Shown here piece after piece: positions 41,756 to 54,200 of a stretch of DNA of 64,000 bases. The stretch lies in the NCBI GenBank assembly GCA_963210315.1, contig OY723293.1, positions 1,550,001 to 1,614,000 of the forward strand. Direction: 5' to 3'. Source of the stretch: Rhynchopus euleeides. Lineage: Eukaryota > Euglenozoa > Diplonemea > Diplonemida > Diplonemidae. Position numbers and translations under genes: made by a program. The notes beneath the pieces are model-generated. The model was not told where the DNA came from. It was given only the letters and a program-made list of their open reading frames with translations, and made no database searches. Position 1 is the first letter of the stretch. Each line of letters opens with the position of its first letter.

Positions 41756-42047
41756 AAAAAACGGCCGTTTTTTAAAATGCTGAAAATCAGCGTCCGTTTT
41801 TGCAAGTCCACAAAATACAAGGGATTTTTTAAAACGGCCGCTATGCAACCCAGAGCTATTCCTAACTAGGGGTCCGGATTCCATGATTTTGAATTTCAGA
41901 TTTTTCCTCTGTCTGGCGCGTTTTTTTTGCACTCTGTTTAGCGCGTTTTTTTTTGCACTGCAGGAAAAAAAATTCTGGTGAGGATTCACCGGAGTGGAGG
42001 GTGCTGAGGGGCTGAGCGGCTGGGGGGATGCTGCCTGCGAGGGAGAA

Positions 42048-42107
42048 GATGCACCAAGCAAAGACACACGGCCCCGGAGGGGCCGTGTGTCTGTGTTCAG
42101 TGGTGCA
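42048..42107. other. Strong hairpin
   Basis: AGACACACGGCCCC and GGGGCCGTGTGTCT pair perfectly around a GGA loop (about 42061-42091), and an outer pair ATGCACCA / TGGTGCAT extends it. The purpose is unknown in a eukaryotic context. Confidence 0.7.
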
Positions 42108-44931
42108 TTCCTCCGCACCTCAGTGCACTCTCCGACCTGCATGTCTACGGGGGTCTGAGCCCACATGGCAACCCCGAGTAAGGGGTGCAAACAGACACCC
42201 CATGGCCAAAATGACCCCACCGCGATCCGCACAGATCCCAAATATTCAGAGGAACAGGGTTTTGAAAAACCTGTAAGTGGGGTCCCGCTGGGTGGGTGGT
42301 GTGGGTGGGCTGATTTCTGGCCTCCCAGTCACATCCTCCCTTCAGAAGTCCCTGAACCAGACCCACATTTCATGGGTGAAACTTGGCACGCACACCACCA
42401 AAATGACCCCACTACGATCCGCACGGAGCTCAAATAATGCAATAACGCCAGTCATGTGCGGCGATGCGATCAGTTTTGAGCCCCCCAAACAGGTGCCTCA
42501 GTAGCGCGTTTTTTTTGTATCCGATTTCGGTCACCAGCCCCCCGGACCCCCAGATTTAGGAAAAGCCCTGATGCAACCATGAATAGGATTTCGAAAATCG
42601 GCCAAAATACCCCCAAAATAGAGCCACACCTGTGAGGCACACGTGCCACTCTCCTGCCTGGTGGGGACATATTCCAGTGAGACCCCTCACTCAAGGTCTT
42701 GACATAGCCTGTATTAGGCTGAACGAGGAGAGAGACTTCAGGTTTCCGGCACTCAGGCCTCAAGAAGTGCCCGCTATGGGGGGGGGGGGGCAGGTGGGCT
42801 CGCTATCGGTAAATCTCCCCACGCCTTCCCCGGCCAAGTTCAGCGATTTTCACCTCAAATGCAGGAGGAAATGTACCAAAACTCACCGTTTTCGGCACTC
42901 CATACCCCCTATACCCAACATGATTCCCCTGCCCCCCTCCCAAAGGGTCTGGGGGAATTGGTAGAGGGCGGGTGGCTGACAGGTGTCTGTATTTGAAGAA
43001 CTGCTAGCGTTTCGTACTAAAAAGACTTGTGGCAGCGTTCGGTATTCTGTACATATGCACTAGCAGGCATCGTTCGTACAAACAAAGAACGCAACTCAAA
43101 TCTTTTTTACCAGTGATGGGCGACGAACCGCAGCGAGGTCGCGAAGTACCGAAGGAATCGTACGACTGAAGCTTTTTGGATTAGCACCTTCATGCCACTC
43201 CGCAGGGCCTCAACACTTTCTGTACTTCATTGGGCCTCGACACGTGCCGCTCAACAAAATAAAAGATTCCGGAACTGTTCGACAGTTGCTGGACAGGGTG
43301 TCTACAATAAAGCGAAAGGTGTACGATTTGCGCCTGTGCTATCCCCCACGGTGCCACAACTGTGCCTGTAAATTGATTGTGTGCGTGAGAATGTGACGAG
43401 TCTGAGTCCGGTTCTCTGTCAATACTGCGTGATTTTGTGTTGTGCGAGCAACGTGACGGCGGCGTGCCTGCGTATTTGACCGATTCCTTCTGTGATGTGC
43501 CCGTGCCTGAGAGACAAGGTGCCCGGCCCGAGGGACACCCACAATGGGCACCCCTGCGACAAATCAATAAAAACCTCCGGGTGATCCAGGAGCCTTGAGC
43601 CTTGCTCTCCGACTGACGGTGTAAAGAGAGAGGTTGTCGTCTTGTTGGGCTGTGCCGTGGGGAATTTCTCCATTGTTCCACGGGACGACGTCACTTGAAA
43701 TTCTTTCGGCGTTTTCCGACGTCAGGTAACTATATCTGCAGTGATCCGACATCCTTTATTCTTTGTGTACGCTGCGTGTCCAATATTTCGTTATTTGTGG
43801 CACCACGCTGTAGTTCCGGTGCCCTCCAGGTGCTCCGAGAATTTCTGAAGTTGCGTCAGCTCAGCGGATCATGCAGCAAAGCAGCGGCGTATAGTCGTGC
43901 AGAAGAACGGGGATTGATCTTTTTATACAGGGGGGCTTCGCAATGGGGTGCTCGTCAGCACATTCTGGTGTTGCTCATTAGTGAGCTGAAAACTGACGAA
44001 AGATCGACGGATCATAGCGAGGTTTGGGTACCCCACTGTCGCATACTTTATTGTTTGCTACAGCAGGGCTGGGGCCCCCGAGTATCACAAGATACAGGGT
44101 TTTTTTTTGGCACACGATACAGCCGAAACGAGGGCATTTCGATGAAGCAACGATGTGCCCCCATTCGGGACACAGGCCTTGTACACGCAAGTGGCAGAGA
44201 GCCGGTCCGGTGGCCTCGTCAGGGTTGGTCAGGCCAAAAATGGCCCAGGTCCCTGTTCATTGACCAGGTGAGTTGCAGTCCATTTCTCTCTGCCCCCCTG
44301 GTCATGATCAGGTCTTTTTTTGGCTGCCCCTTTTGTTTTTGACCAGGGACAGGTCTGGTCAAAACCCTGGCGAGGCCACCGTGTGCGTATGCGTGACGGA
44401 ACCACCCCCCCCCCCCTTCTACCTCTCCTTCTATTTCAATACCCCCCCCCCTGAGAGGGGGCCCCCCCTCCCCCCGTGTGGGTCTTTGAACTTACCTATC
44501 ACCCCCCCCCCCCCCCCGTGAAGGGTGGTCATCCCGAGTACCCCCAGTGTATTTTTCTTCTACTTCACCCCCCCCCCCCCACCCTGCGTCCTCCACTGGG
44601 TCTTCTACCCACCTGACGAAAGGTACTCGATACCGGGCTGCCGGAGTCCAGTGGTTCACGCACTACTGCACAGTCATGGGTTGGCAGCCGAAACTGCGTA
44701 GTAGATATACCCCACTACGAAACACACCTGCTTTCCCTTCCCCTCCTTCCCTTCCGCCATTTATTCGTACAAAAAAACAACGATACAGGGGCACACAGTA
44801 TATGGTGTCAAGGAGAGACTACGTATTACGTACAGACACCTGGATGTGTTTTAGTGATACTGTGTTGCGGTCCAACCACCAAGCCACTGACAGACAACTG
44901 CTACACACCCTCCCGTTGTGCATTGATCTGC

Positions 44932-45044
44932 CTTGTACAGCATATCTGGTGTAGTGACTACAAAAAGGACTAACATTGCGAGAAGGTGCTGGGAGATTTA
45001 CTTTTCCATTCCCTCTCGACGATCAAACCCCCCCCCCCCCCCCC
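44932..45044 (+). repeat. Dispersed repeat, 110 bp, copy 1
   Basis: Nearly identical to 51428-51537 (TATCTGGTGTAGTGACTAC through CTCTCGACGAT and a C run). Confidence 0.85.
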
Positions 45045-46482
45045 GGAACTTGCACCAACAGGGGTGGTAACGGCGTCACAGACCTGGCACAGGACCCGCT
45101 TGACCACGCCAGGTGAGTAGGTTGTCATGCCCGCTGGTCTCGCGCACCTCACCTATTACACCAAGGGAATCAGCGCCCTGTATGGAGAATACCTTGCGCC
45201 TTATTTTTTTCCGCACACTTCAATGTGGGTGGAAAGTTTCTCGCGCTTTGTTTGTGCCCTTGTGCTCCTCACTCACGACACCATCATCAGCAGGAGTGTG
45301 AGTGTGGAAGCGTCAACGCAAAAAGGAACCGTAGCAAAAAGTGCCGGTCAAAGCGCAGAGACACTTTTTTACCATTATTCGCGGCAAAGCGTAGCGAAGT
45401 CGCGAAGTAACGAAGCAAATCGTACGACTGAAGCTCAATAGGGATTGCACCTGCATGCCACTTCACAGGGGCTTCCACAGCCTTTGATGCAGGAGTGTGC
45501 GCTCAACGAAAAGTAGCCCGGATCTGTTTTTTTTTGTTGCAGTTGCTGGGCAGGGTGATTCTCTTATTATAGCGAAATGAGTATGATTTCGCAGGGTCTG
45601 CGGAAAATTGACGCGGGATAAATCGTTTTGGCCAGTAAAATAGGATGCCCGTAACGAACCATCCAAACAACGCGCAGCACAACGGAACACAGAAAAACTG
45701 CTCCTCCAGTCTTCTTCTATCCCCCTTTGTTCTCGGAAAGAATGAGAGGCACGTGCGAACCATGGAGCTGGGCAGCGCGTATGATGCTTCGTACAATACC
45801 AATACCCGGGGGCTTCTCAAACGACGTTTTGGCCACACAGTTCCTTTCAGCCCGGACTATAGTTGCAGACACATCGCCATCAACAAAACCTTGCCTCTGC
45901 CCCCCTCCCCCGCCTGTTTATTTCTTTTCCCAGGGGGGGAGGGGCGGAAGTCGTCGTGGCTGTTTGGGCGGAGTAAGAAAAGAATGAAACGAATGTTCTC
46001 ACTGAAACTAAACACACGAATGCCCTGTCGTGTCTGGCATGTCCGTGGATAAGCAACAGAAGAGGGGTCCTTTTCAGTGTACTCCGGGAGACTGCGTGCA
46101 TGGCGCGATGCGGATGGGAGTGCTTTTCGAAACCAGGAGCGCGATCCACGGCCAAATACATTCTTTGTGGTCGTTTGTTCCGTTTCACTTGTGGCTGACG
46201 TCATATCGGGTCAGCCGCATTTGAATCAAGTGTTGCTGCTATGGGCGTTGCTGACCCCAGAGTTTTGACATTTAGAATTTGCATGGCTGCCTCTGGACAG
46301 GTCAACGACATGTGATCATCTTCTTTCTTCTGCTTCTCTTGTTTCTGTCTAGTGCCAGAGTGCGCGACTTCTGGGTCCACCTGTATCGCCAGATTCACAG
46401 TAGTCGTACCCCTCCCAGCGTGTCTTTCAGGGGAAATGTGCCTGCTTATTGCATCTTACCGCCAGACACCCAGCCACCCTGC

Positions 46483-46484
46483 AG
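46483..46484 (+). promoter_or_regulatory. Candidate trans-splice acceptor AG for cyclase receptor 3
   Basis: CCACCCTGCAG ends seven bases before the ATG at 46491. Confidence 0.5.
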
Positions 46485-46490
46485 GTCACA

Positions 46491-49253
46491 ATGCGACCCT
46501 CGATCCGGTTTCTCTTCCTGGGACAGATCCTGGCATGCATTGTGATTGTGGCCACGCTGTGCACATCGCTCGCTGTGTGGAGCGGAGACCGTGCCCTGTC
46601 TGACACTGCGAAGTCACGCGATGACTCTGTGGCTGCCGCATTCGATGTTGGGCAGTCGACCGTGCTGAAGGTGACGGATGACTACCTCAACCAGGTGGGC
46701 GACAGCACGGTGAAGACGCTCGACACCTTCTGGGCTGTCCCGCGCAATGCTGTGACGCAGATGTGCCACCAGCTGATGACGAAGGAAAGGGCCACATTGG
46801 AGTCGTGGGATTACCTATATTCGTGGCGGAGTACCATGTACCACATGGTCAAGACGTTCACCGAGTACGACGGTCTCGGGATTGTGACCCTTCAGTACCA
46901 GACAGTGCAGATAGGGGAGGGCTACCGGACTCTCACACGCGGGCCTCAAGAGTACCACCATTTCGTCGCTAACGTGAACAACGGCACCGCCTACGACATG
47001 CCGGGCCGTCTGCCTGCCCGGAACCGCACGGTGCAGTGCGACGTCGTCTCTGACGGCTCTGGCGACTGCTACGGCTACCCCGATCAGGAGCTGGTCTTCC
47101 CGACACAGTGTGATGGATCCATGATGACATCATCGGCATCGAACGGGTCACAGTTGGACCTGCCGTGCGCCTTCCTGCTGTACGACACCATTCAGACACA
47201 CCTGCCGCTGCTGCCGCACCAGAAAATGGGGGTGTCCCTCTGGGTACCGCCTACGACTCTCGGGCCCTACACAGGCCTTCTCTCACAGTGTGTGTACGGC
47301 GACCCCAGTACAGGGGAAAAACTCGGCATGGTCTACGTTGGGACGGAACAGCGCAAGATCACGGACTTCCTGAAAACCATTGATATCGGAAATGCACGTG
47401 GTTCACTGGGGCGCATCTTTGCCACGGTGCGGTTCAACTGGCTGTCGCCTGTCGATGGGGACAAGGTGGGTCTGCTTGCCGGCACGTCGCATGGATCGTA
47501 TGTACCTCAGTTGCTGCTTCTTTTTATGTTTGTCACAAGATCTGTCCTTTGCGGGCACTGCAAATTTGCTGGCACCTCAACGCCCACACAGGTCACAAGA
47601 GGTCATTCCTGACCCGCGCTACGGGTATACTCGTTTCTACGTCGGCCCCATTTATGCAACGAACTGCTCCGACATGCTTGTGTCGTACACTGCAAAGCAC
47701 ATGCAGCAGCCGCATGCAGTGAACGAGACGCTGACACTGCCTCTGTCCGAGGTTGTGTACCAGTCGGGCAAGCCGTTTGCGTTCCAGATGCCGACAAACC
47801 GGACGCCTGTCGGGGAGACCTTCTATATCGGGTATGGCCACAGCAGTGCACCAGTGCAGGTCTCATCATCACTCGACTCAACTCAACGTCAGCTCACAAT
47901 CCACCATCCCCACACAGGGTCAAGGTGTTCGACGACGGGTACGGTCTGAACTGGTACGTCAACTCTGTGATCGACCGGGAGTACATCCTGGGACAGGTGG
48001 ACGCAATGAACGCGGCGACACTCGCTGCTGTGCGCGAGAGCGAGGACAAGGTGAACGCAGACCTCGACGAGGCACGCATCCTTCTGTTTGCGGTGGTTGC
48101 GGCAGCTGCGCTGCTGCCGCTCGTCTTCTCCGTGTTCCTGGTGTTCCGGGTGACGCAGCCGCTTGTGAAGCTGATGCAGGAGATGGCACACGTGGCGGTG
48201 ATGGATCTGGAGTACGTGGATGTGGACAGGCCTGCCAGCAAGATCGCTGAGGTGCACGACATGGAGAACTCCTTCAGGCAGATGATCCGCAACCTGGTGG
48301 AGTACAGGCAGTACCTCCCCCAGAGCGTCCTCTACGACTCCGCCACAGAGGAGGAGGCCCTGCAGCCCTCCCGCACCACGCAGAGCGACTCCGGCATCCT
48401 CACGGATCACAAATTCACCACCTCCGACAACCTCCCCTTCAACGGCCTGTTCGACTCCTCTCTCCGCACCCGCAACGTCACTGTGATGGTGACGAACATC
48501 TGCGACCTGCATGCCACACAATCGCATTCGGCGCTCAGCACCCTCCTCGCAACCTACCTGGAGCCCTTCCTGCATCTGTCGAAGAAATGCCGCGGCATCA
48601 TCGACGACGTCTCGGGCGACAAGGTCGCGCTGTCCTTCAACTCCACGATGCCCTCTGCCAGCCACAGGCTGAAGCCGCTGGAGCTCTTCTACCTCCTCCG
48701 CCAGCAATGGGGCACCTCCCTGCAGGTTAACGCAGGGGTCGCCACCGGCGCAACCATCTGCGGCAACATCGGCTGCGTCGGGATGAAGAAGTACGCCCTG
48801 ATCGGCAACGCCCCTCTGAAGGCCCGCACCTTGGAGAGGTGCGGGCGGAGCTGGGGCCTCCCCCTCGTGTGCGACAACGACGTTGCCGACGATGTGAAGC
48901 TGCGGTTCATCGTGCGTGTCCTGGTCATGGCGCAGCTCAAAGGGGGCAAGAACAGCCTGCTCCACGAGGTGCTGGAGATGAAGACCCTCGCTAACGACGA
49001 GTGGATGTATCAGATGCAGGAGTGTGCCGAGAGCAACCCCCACCGGTTCAGCAACAGGGCCCTGGGCCTGCTCTACGACGACAACATCCCCGAGGCTCAC
49101 AGCCTGCTCCGCGATCACGGGGAGGAGCTGAGCAGTCATGCAGCGCTCCTCATCTCAGAAGCTGTGCGCAAAGGCCGGCCGCCAAAGCCACTTCAGCTGA
49201 GCAGGCTCCCTCCGATGGTGGATCCGAACATCACGCTGCTGGCGCCTGCGTAG
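46491..49253 (+). CDS. Receptor-type nucleotidyl cyclase homologue with lost catalytic residues
   Basis: Exons 46491-47497, 47592-47831 and 47918-49253 join in frame to 860 aa. Introns are 94 nt (GTATGT...CACACAG) and 86 nt (GTATGG...CACACAG). Parts: N-terminal signal-anchor helix (residues 7-32), sensor region with many Asn-glycosylation sites and a Cache-like end (YGLNWYVNSVIDREYI), membrane helix (about 575-600, ILLFAVVAAAALLPLVFSVFLVF), HAMP-like linker ending YRQYLPQSV, then a class III cyclase fold. Catalytic positions: first metal Asp is Asn (MVTNICDLH); second is kept (VSGDKVALSF); after GNIGCVG, the YALIGNAPLKARTLE stretch replaces the transition-state Asn by Leu and the Arg by Thr. 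Probably a pseudo-cyclase receptor. Confidence 0.88.
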
Positions 49254-49332
49254 ACCCGTGCAAGGGTGTTGCCCCGACGGGGTTTGTCATTTGGGGGGGA
49301 AACAGGACAGGGGATGGGGGGGGGGGGGGTAG

Positions 49333-50480
49333 GGGGGGTCAAATGGGGGTGACAAACACGATTTTTCAAAAAACCGGCGCAGAGGCCCCAAAGCCCCCGT
49401 AAACCCTCCAAACCCCCCCAGATCGGTCCGGAAACCCATCGAACCCCACTTTTCCACCATTCCGGGCACCTCAGGTGCCCGAATTGGGGTACCTAAATTT
49501 TGTGCCACCGTTTGGTACCGGACAGTGCCACTGTGTGGGAGGTTGGAAAAGAAAATGCCCCAACACACCACATCTGAGGGTTGCAATGCATGTTGCTTGC
49601 CAACCACGTCATCCGGTGGGTGTCAGGCGCTATGTAGGTGGCATGAGCCAGGTCTTCGATGTGTTCTGGCTTGTATATGTACCTCCCTGCCTGCGGCACA
49701 GGCACTGCCTTTGTCCCCCACACCAGCCACAGAGAGCGTATTGTACTCGGTCCACGGTTGCTGATTCATTGTGATGCGTTGTATCCTCGAGTGAACGTCA
49801 CACACTAGTGGCACCACCACCCGCCATCCGAGAGCTGTATTGACTTTGCGCCCTTCCGTTGCATTCACCTCGCCACGCATATTGCACCGTTCAGTACCAG
49901 TGCTCTTGGGCCAGGCAAAGTAGACCGCAGCAACTACCAATTCTGGCACAATGGGTACCACGACAGCGCACTTCGTGTGTTCCCGGAATGTACAGCTCGT
50001 GTTGCAACAGTCGTTGTCAACACATCCCGGTTGTGGAGCACTGCTGCACAGGAATCACACGACCATCTGGACTTGTTCCGTACCTACAGGCAGCCTCCCG
50101 GTGCATGGTGGCAGGGAGGTACATATACAAGCCAGAACTCATCGAAGACCTGGCTAATGCCACCTACATAGCGCCTGACACCCACCGGATGACGTGGTTG
50201 GCAAGCAACATGCATTGCAACCCTCAGATGTGGTGTGTTGGGGCATTTTCTTTTCCAACCTCCCACACAGTGGCACTGTCCGGTACCAAACGGTGGCACA
50301 AAATTTAGGTACCCCAATTCGGGCACCTGAGGTGCCCGGAATGGTGGAAAAGTGGGGTTCGATGGGTTTCCGGACCGATCTGGGGGGGTTTGGAGGGTTT
50401 ACGGGGGCTTTGGGGCCTCTGCGCCGGTTTTTTGAAAAATCGTGTTTGTCCACGTAAAAGGGTGGCATTTGACCCCCCCC
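49333..50480. mobile_element. Foldback element with long inverted repeats and TA flanks
   Basis: Arms 49333-49697 and 50111-50480 are near-identical inverted copies (about 360 bp); the core 49698-50110 is unique. Both outer ends are a G/C run directly bordered by TA (49331-49332 and 50481-50482), which fits a TA target duplication as in Tc1/mariner-type elements. No transposase frame. Confidence 0.65.
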
Positions 50481-50485
50481 TAGGG

Positions 50486-51285
50486 CAGTGATAGAAAATA
50501 CGTAAAAAACGTTCAACGTATTTGAACGTTCAACGTATTTTTAAAAAAATGCGTCGAAGTTGAACGTTTTTTTGGCTTTTGGGCGTTTTCACCCACTGGG
50601 TTCACTCTCCACATGAAACCCCCCCTAGCAGTAGGGGGTGGGCCCCCTGCACACACTAAAGGGGACACCGGTGGGATGGAGAGTGTCACGCGTGGCGAAA
50701 AGTCGGTGAAAAAGAGGTTCTGTAGTCCGAGAAGGGGCGGGTCCCGGAAAGGGGTGGTCGGTACCCCCCCTTTTCAGGGTTGAACTCCGGAAAAGCGGGG
50801 GTACCAACCCCCTCTCGACCTATCTCCCAGTTTTACCCCACTCGACCGGCTGGAGTCCGTCGTGTAGAGGAAGTGGATGGCCGAACGTGAGCTGGCCGAA
50901 CCTGAGCTACGGGTACAGGACGTATGGGGTATCCCGCATGGGAGAACCGGATGGCATATCCCACCGGCAGGGGTTCACCTCAACTGCACCAGCCCGCTTC
51001 ATGGAGCAAAGGACAAGGGATATGTTGTCGACTGCATCGCGACTGGAGCGCGCGAAGCAAGTCGCTGTAAAATCGTGCTCCAAGGACGTCTTCCGCACGG
51101 TTGTCGTTGGTGCCACCAACTCGCCCTTGCTCTGCTTGAGGAAAGGCGGGTTTGTGACTGGTGGCCCCTGCAGACGGTAGGCAATGTGAGAAACGTTCAA
51201 ATACGCTGAACGTTCAACGTATTTGAACGTTCAACGTATTTTTAAAATCGGGATTCTGAAAAATACGCGTATTTTGCCTTCACTG
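50486..51285. mobile_element. hAT-like non-autonomous element next to foldback element
   Basis: 800 bp. Left end CAGTGATAGAAAATACG, right end CGTATTTTGCCTTCACTG; flanks CCCTAGGG at 50478-50485 and 51286-51293. Subterminal blocks of AACGTTCAACGTATTTGAACG lie at both ends (about 50509-50545 and 51191-51240). The duplication overlaps the outer end and TA of the foldback element, so this one probably landed later. A frame at 50877-51209 has no recognised domain. Confidence 0.85.
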
Positions 51286-51293
51286 CCCTAGGG

Positions 51294-54200
51294 GGGGGGG
51301 GAGGGTGGTGGTCGCGTCCTGGAGGCCATCGTCTCGTGCGCTTTTAACACTGCGGCGCATAGGTCTAGTCGATTGACCATTTCTTATAAGCACCGTCCAT
51401 TGGACCGGACCCCCCCCCCCCCCCCACTTGTACAACATATCTGGTGTAGTGACTACAAAAAGGACTAACATTGCGAGAAGGTGCTGGGAGATTTACTTTT
51501 CCATTCCCTCTCGACGATTAAACCCCCCCCCCCCCCCATCCTCCTGCCGATGTGCCGGTGTGCACGGCTGGGATGGGCCGTATCCCAGCGAAGGTGGGGG
51601 GGGGGGGGGGGGGAGTGTCACTGTGTTAAATGTGTTGCGTGACATCAATTTTGTTCGGTTTTCTTGGGTGGTGTGGTGTGCCCTGGGTGGGTGGTGGTGG
51701 GCGATGCTGTGTATTGCTCTCTCTTCGGGAATGTTTCTGTGCCTTCTGCTGGATCCTTCCTTCTTTGCGACCGCCCAAAAAATAAAGTCGTCTGTGTGGC
51801 AGTGTGCGTGTCTGCTGTTATTAGTACTAGTCTTTTATTTTTACGCACGATTTTCGCGCGGAAAGTGTCATTCAGCTCTGCCAAACGTGCTCTCACGGCT
51901 CACACCACCCCCTTCATCAGGCAAGTGGGTTTGCAAGTGTGTGTGGAAGCGTCAATGCATCAAATGAAGTATCAAGTAGGAGAGGAAGAGCGGCAGAGTT
52001 GAAGTGACACTTTTACGACGTCGTATCAACGAATGAAATCGTATGACTGGAGCTTTTGGATCACCTCAATGCCGTTTCCCAGGGCCTCAACACAGCCTTG
52101 GCACCCATGGAGTTGTTCGGAGCTGGGTTTCTTCCAGCTTCTCGGCAGAGGTGTTCCGACCAGAAAGCGAAAGTCCGATCTCAGCTCAGGGTGTGGGTGG
52201 CTGGGGGGGGGGGGGGGGGGGGGGGGCGAGGAGCCCCCTCTCCCCCCCCAATCACACACATTTTCCCTTTTCAAAAAAATTGGAACCGGATCGCCCTCAG
52301 GACACCCTAGGTTCATCCCCCCCCCCCCCCCCCTCGCGCGCTCTCTCTCTCTCTCCCCCCAGCCCTCCCCTCCCACACAATCTATTCTTCAATCGGGGTT
52401 TTTCTTGAATCTGGCGCATCCTTTTAGAAGGAGATTCGAGCGTACTGCTGTTATGACCCCATACGTGCAATTAAAGCAAGCGATCCAACGCTCACTGGAA
52501 GGAGTGCACAAACGGGGGGCGGGTGCCGAGTTACAAGCCAGTAGTGGCCCACGTCATTCCCTGACGGGGGTATGGGTTCCGAAGGGGGGTTCGGACAACA
52601 GGTGTGAGAATGGACCTAAATTTAACATCTAGGTGTGGTCCTCGCTTTCTGCATGGGGGTGGGTGGGGGGGGATCCGGGCTGGAGCGCGCCACTGCCTCT
52701 TGCACCACCCTATTGCTGGCTCTTTTCTCTTCTTCGGTCTGTCTTGTTCTTTTTTTTCCCCTGATATTTCCGGAGCTCACCTCGTGGTTACTTTCTGTGC
52801 CCAGGGGCTGGGTTGGGAGATTGGGGGTCGTTGCGTGAACGCACACATCGCTGTTCAGAGTCCGGTGCCAGCAAAACCCGTCCTGGTCTAGGGAAGCCAT
52901 CCCAGGCAGGCACAGGTCATGCCCAGAGCTGGCGGGGCAAGTGTGAACTCTTCTTTGTGTTTGTGTCTTCACGCTGGACTCCCAGTGTCTCCAACGGCGG
53001 TGTTGGTCCCTGCCTGCGGCGGGGTTGCGGGGTGGTGGCGGCCAGCGGTTTTTTTCCCGACAAAATATAGATTGCCCCGTGAGTGGTTTGCCAAATGCTG
53101 GCATATACAGCCTTGGGTACGCTTTTTCACATTCTGGCAGAGCACAGGTCTCTTTTCTGCACCGAAAAAGGATTGCCGGGGGTTCATTTGTTTGCGGAAC
53201 CTTGCACGTTGGGGCGTGGGGTGCAGGTAGAGAGCAACACACCCAAACCTTTTTCAAGCTGAACGCTTTCCGTGAGCACGGTGTGTTTGTCGCAAAATAA
53301 AACTCGAAGCCGTTCGCCAGGGATAATGGATCCCTTCCACAGGATTACCGACGGCTCGAGTTGCAGGGGGGTGTGGTTGGGTCACTGCTCCCGCACGACA
53401 ATGTTTTTTTTTAAATCTCAACTTTGTGGGGGAGGAAAGCGGGTTACAAAGCGGGTTATACTTCGGGGACCCTGCACATGCGTGTCGGGTGGGAGGGTGT
53501 CAACTACTTCTAGACGCGACCCGAAGGCTGCTCGTAGTGAGCATGGTCTAGGTTCGTATGAGTCTCCAGACTTGGTTATCCCTTGGCGCCGTTTCTGCCC
53601 TGGTGTTACCAGAGTGGCTTGCCGTGCCCACAAGGGAGCACGGAGACGCCTCACCATCTGTTCAGGACTCCTGATGCAAGCACCCGTCATGGTCCAGGGG
53701 AGCCACCCCCTGCTGTTTCATACTCCTGGCACAAGTGCCCGTCATGGTATGGGAAGCCTTCCCAGGCAGTTTAAGGTCGTGCCCGGGGCCTGGTGGAGAT
53801 TGAGGGTTTGTAACTTGCTCTGTCAAACCCACCCCACCCAGGATCCTTTCGGGAAGGTGCGTGCTTCTTGCTCTGTGAGATTATGTGCCTCCTCAAAATA
53901 TTGTTAGTAGTGTATTACGTGGCTTATGTACGACCCAGCTTCCGAGTCTACCGCAAGGAAGTTCAGAGTCTTATCGCAGTTGCGAATGGTCCTGAGTGGC
54001 GGTGTGCCATCTGTAGCCTTGACTGCTCTTGTAAGCCTTCAATTACCCCTTCACGACACCCCCCTCTTACTTTCTTCCGTGGCTTTGCCCATACTTTTTA
54101 CTTCCGCTCGAGCTATTTTGCACCCTCCCCTACCCCACCCAGGATCGGTAGGTGCCTCCATTGGCTCGGAAGTGCAGTGAACGTGAGCCCGCGCCTCACA

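Larger units (their letters stand above)
39655..41850 (-). repeat. Inverted duplication, arm 2
   Basis: Reverse complement of 37030-38703 with a handful of substitutions and small indels, and interrupted by the insertion at 39721-40238. It contains the same degenerate BED-finger frames on the minus strand. Confidence 0.95.
41851..46490. other. Long repeat-rich spacer
   Basis: No gene seen. Holds a strong hairpin (42048-42107), a partial duplication of an ATGACCCCAC.. CGATCCGCAC motif (about 42208 and 42405), repeats shared with 36858 (42998-43090), 11552 (43252-43318, 45493-45572) and 51428 (44932-45044), a small inverted repeat GGTGGCCTCG...CGAGGCCACC (44208-44385), and C runs at 44403, 44503, 44567 and 45030. 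Confidence 0.5.

Noticed and set aside
43205..43235. TTTCTGTACTTCATTGG resembling a diplonemid spliced leader
   Set aside because: Only about 17 bases are alike, there is no donor GT with the right flank and no snRNA-like downstream fold, and the site lies in a dispersed repeat whose other copies lack it.
44208..44385. Small inverted repeat as a further transposon
   Set aside because: Arms of only about 20-40 bp with no visible target duplication; recorded only as part of the spacer.
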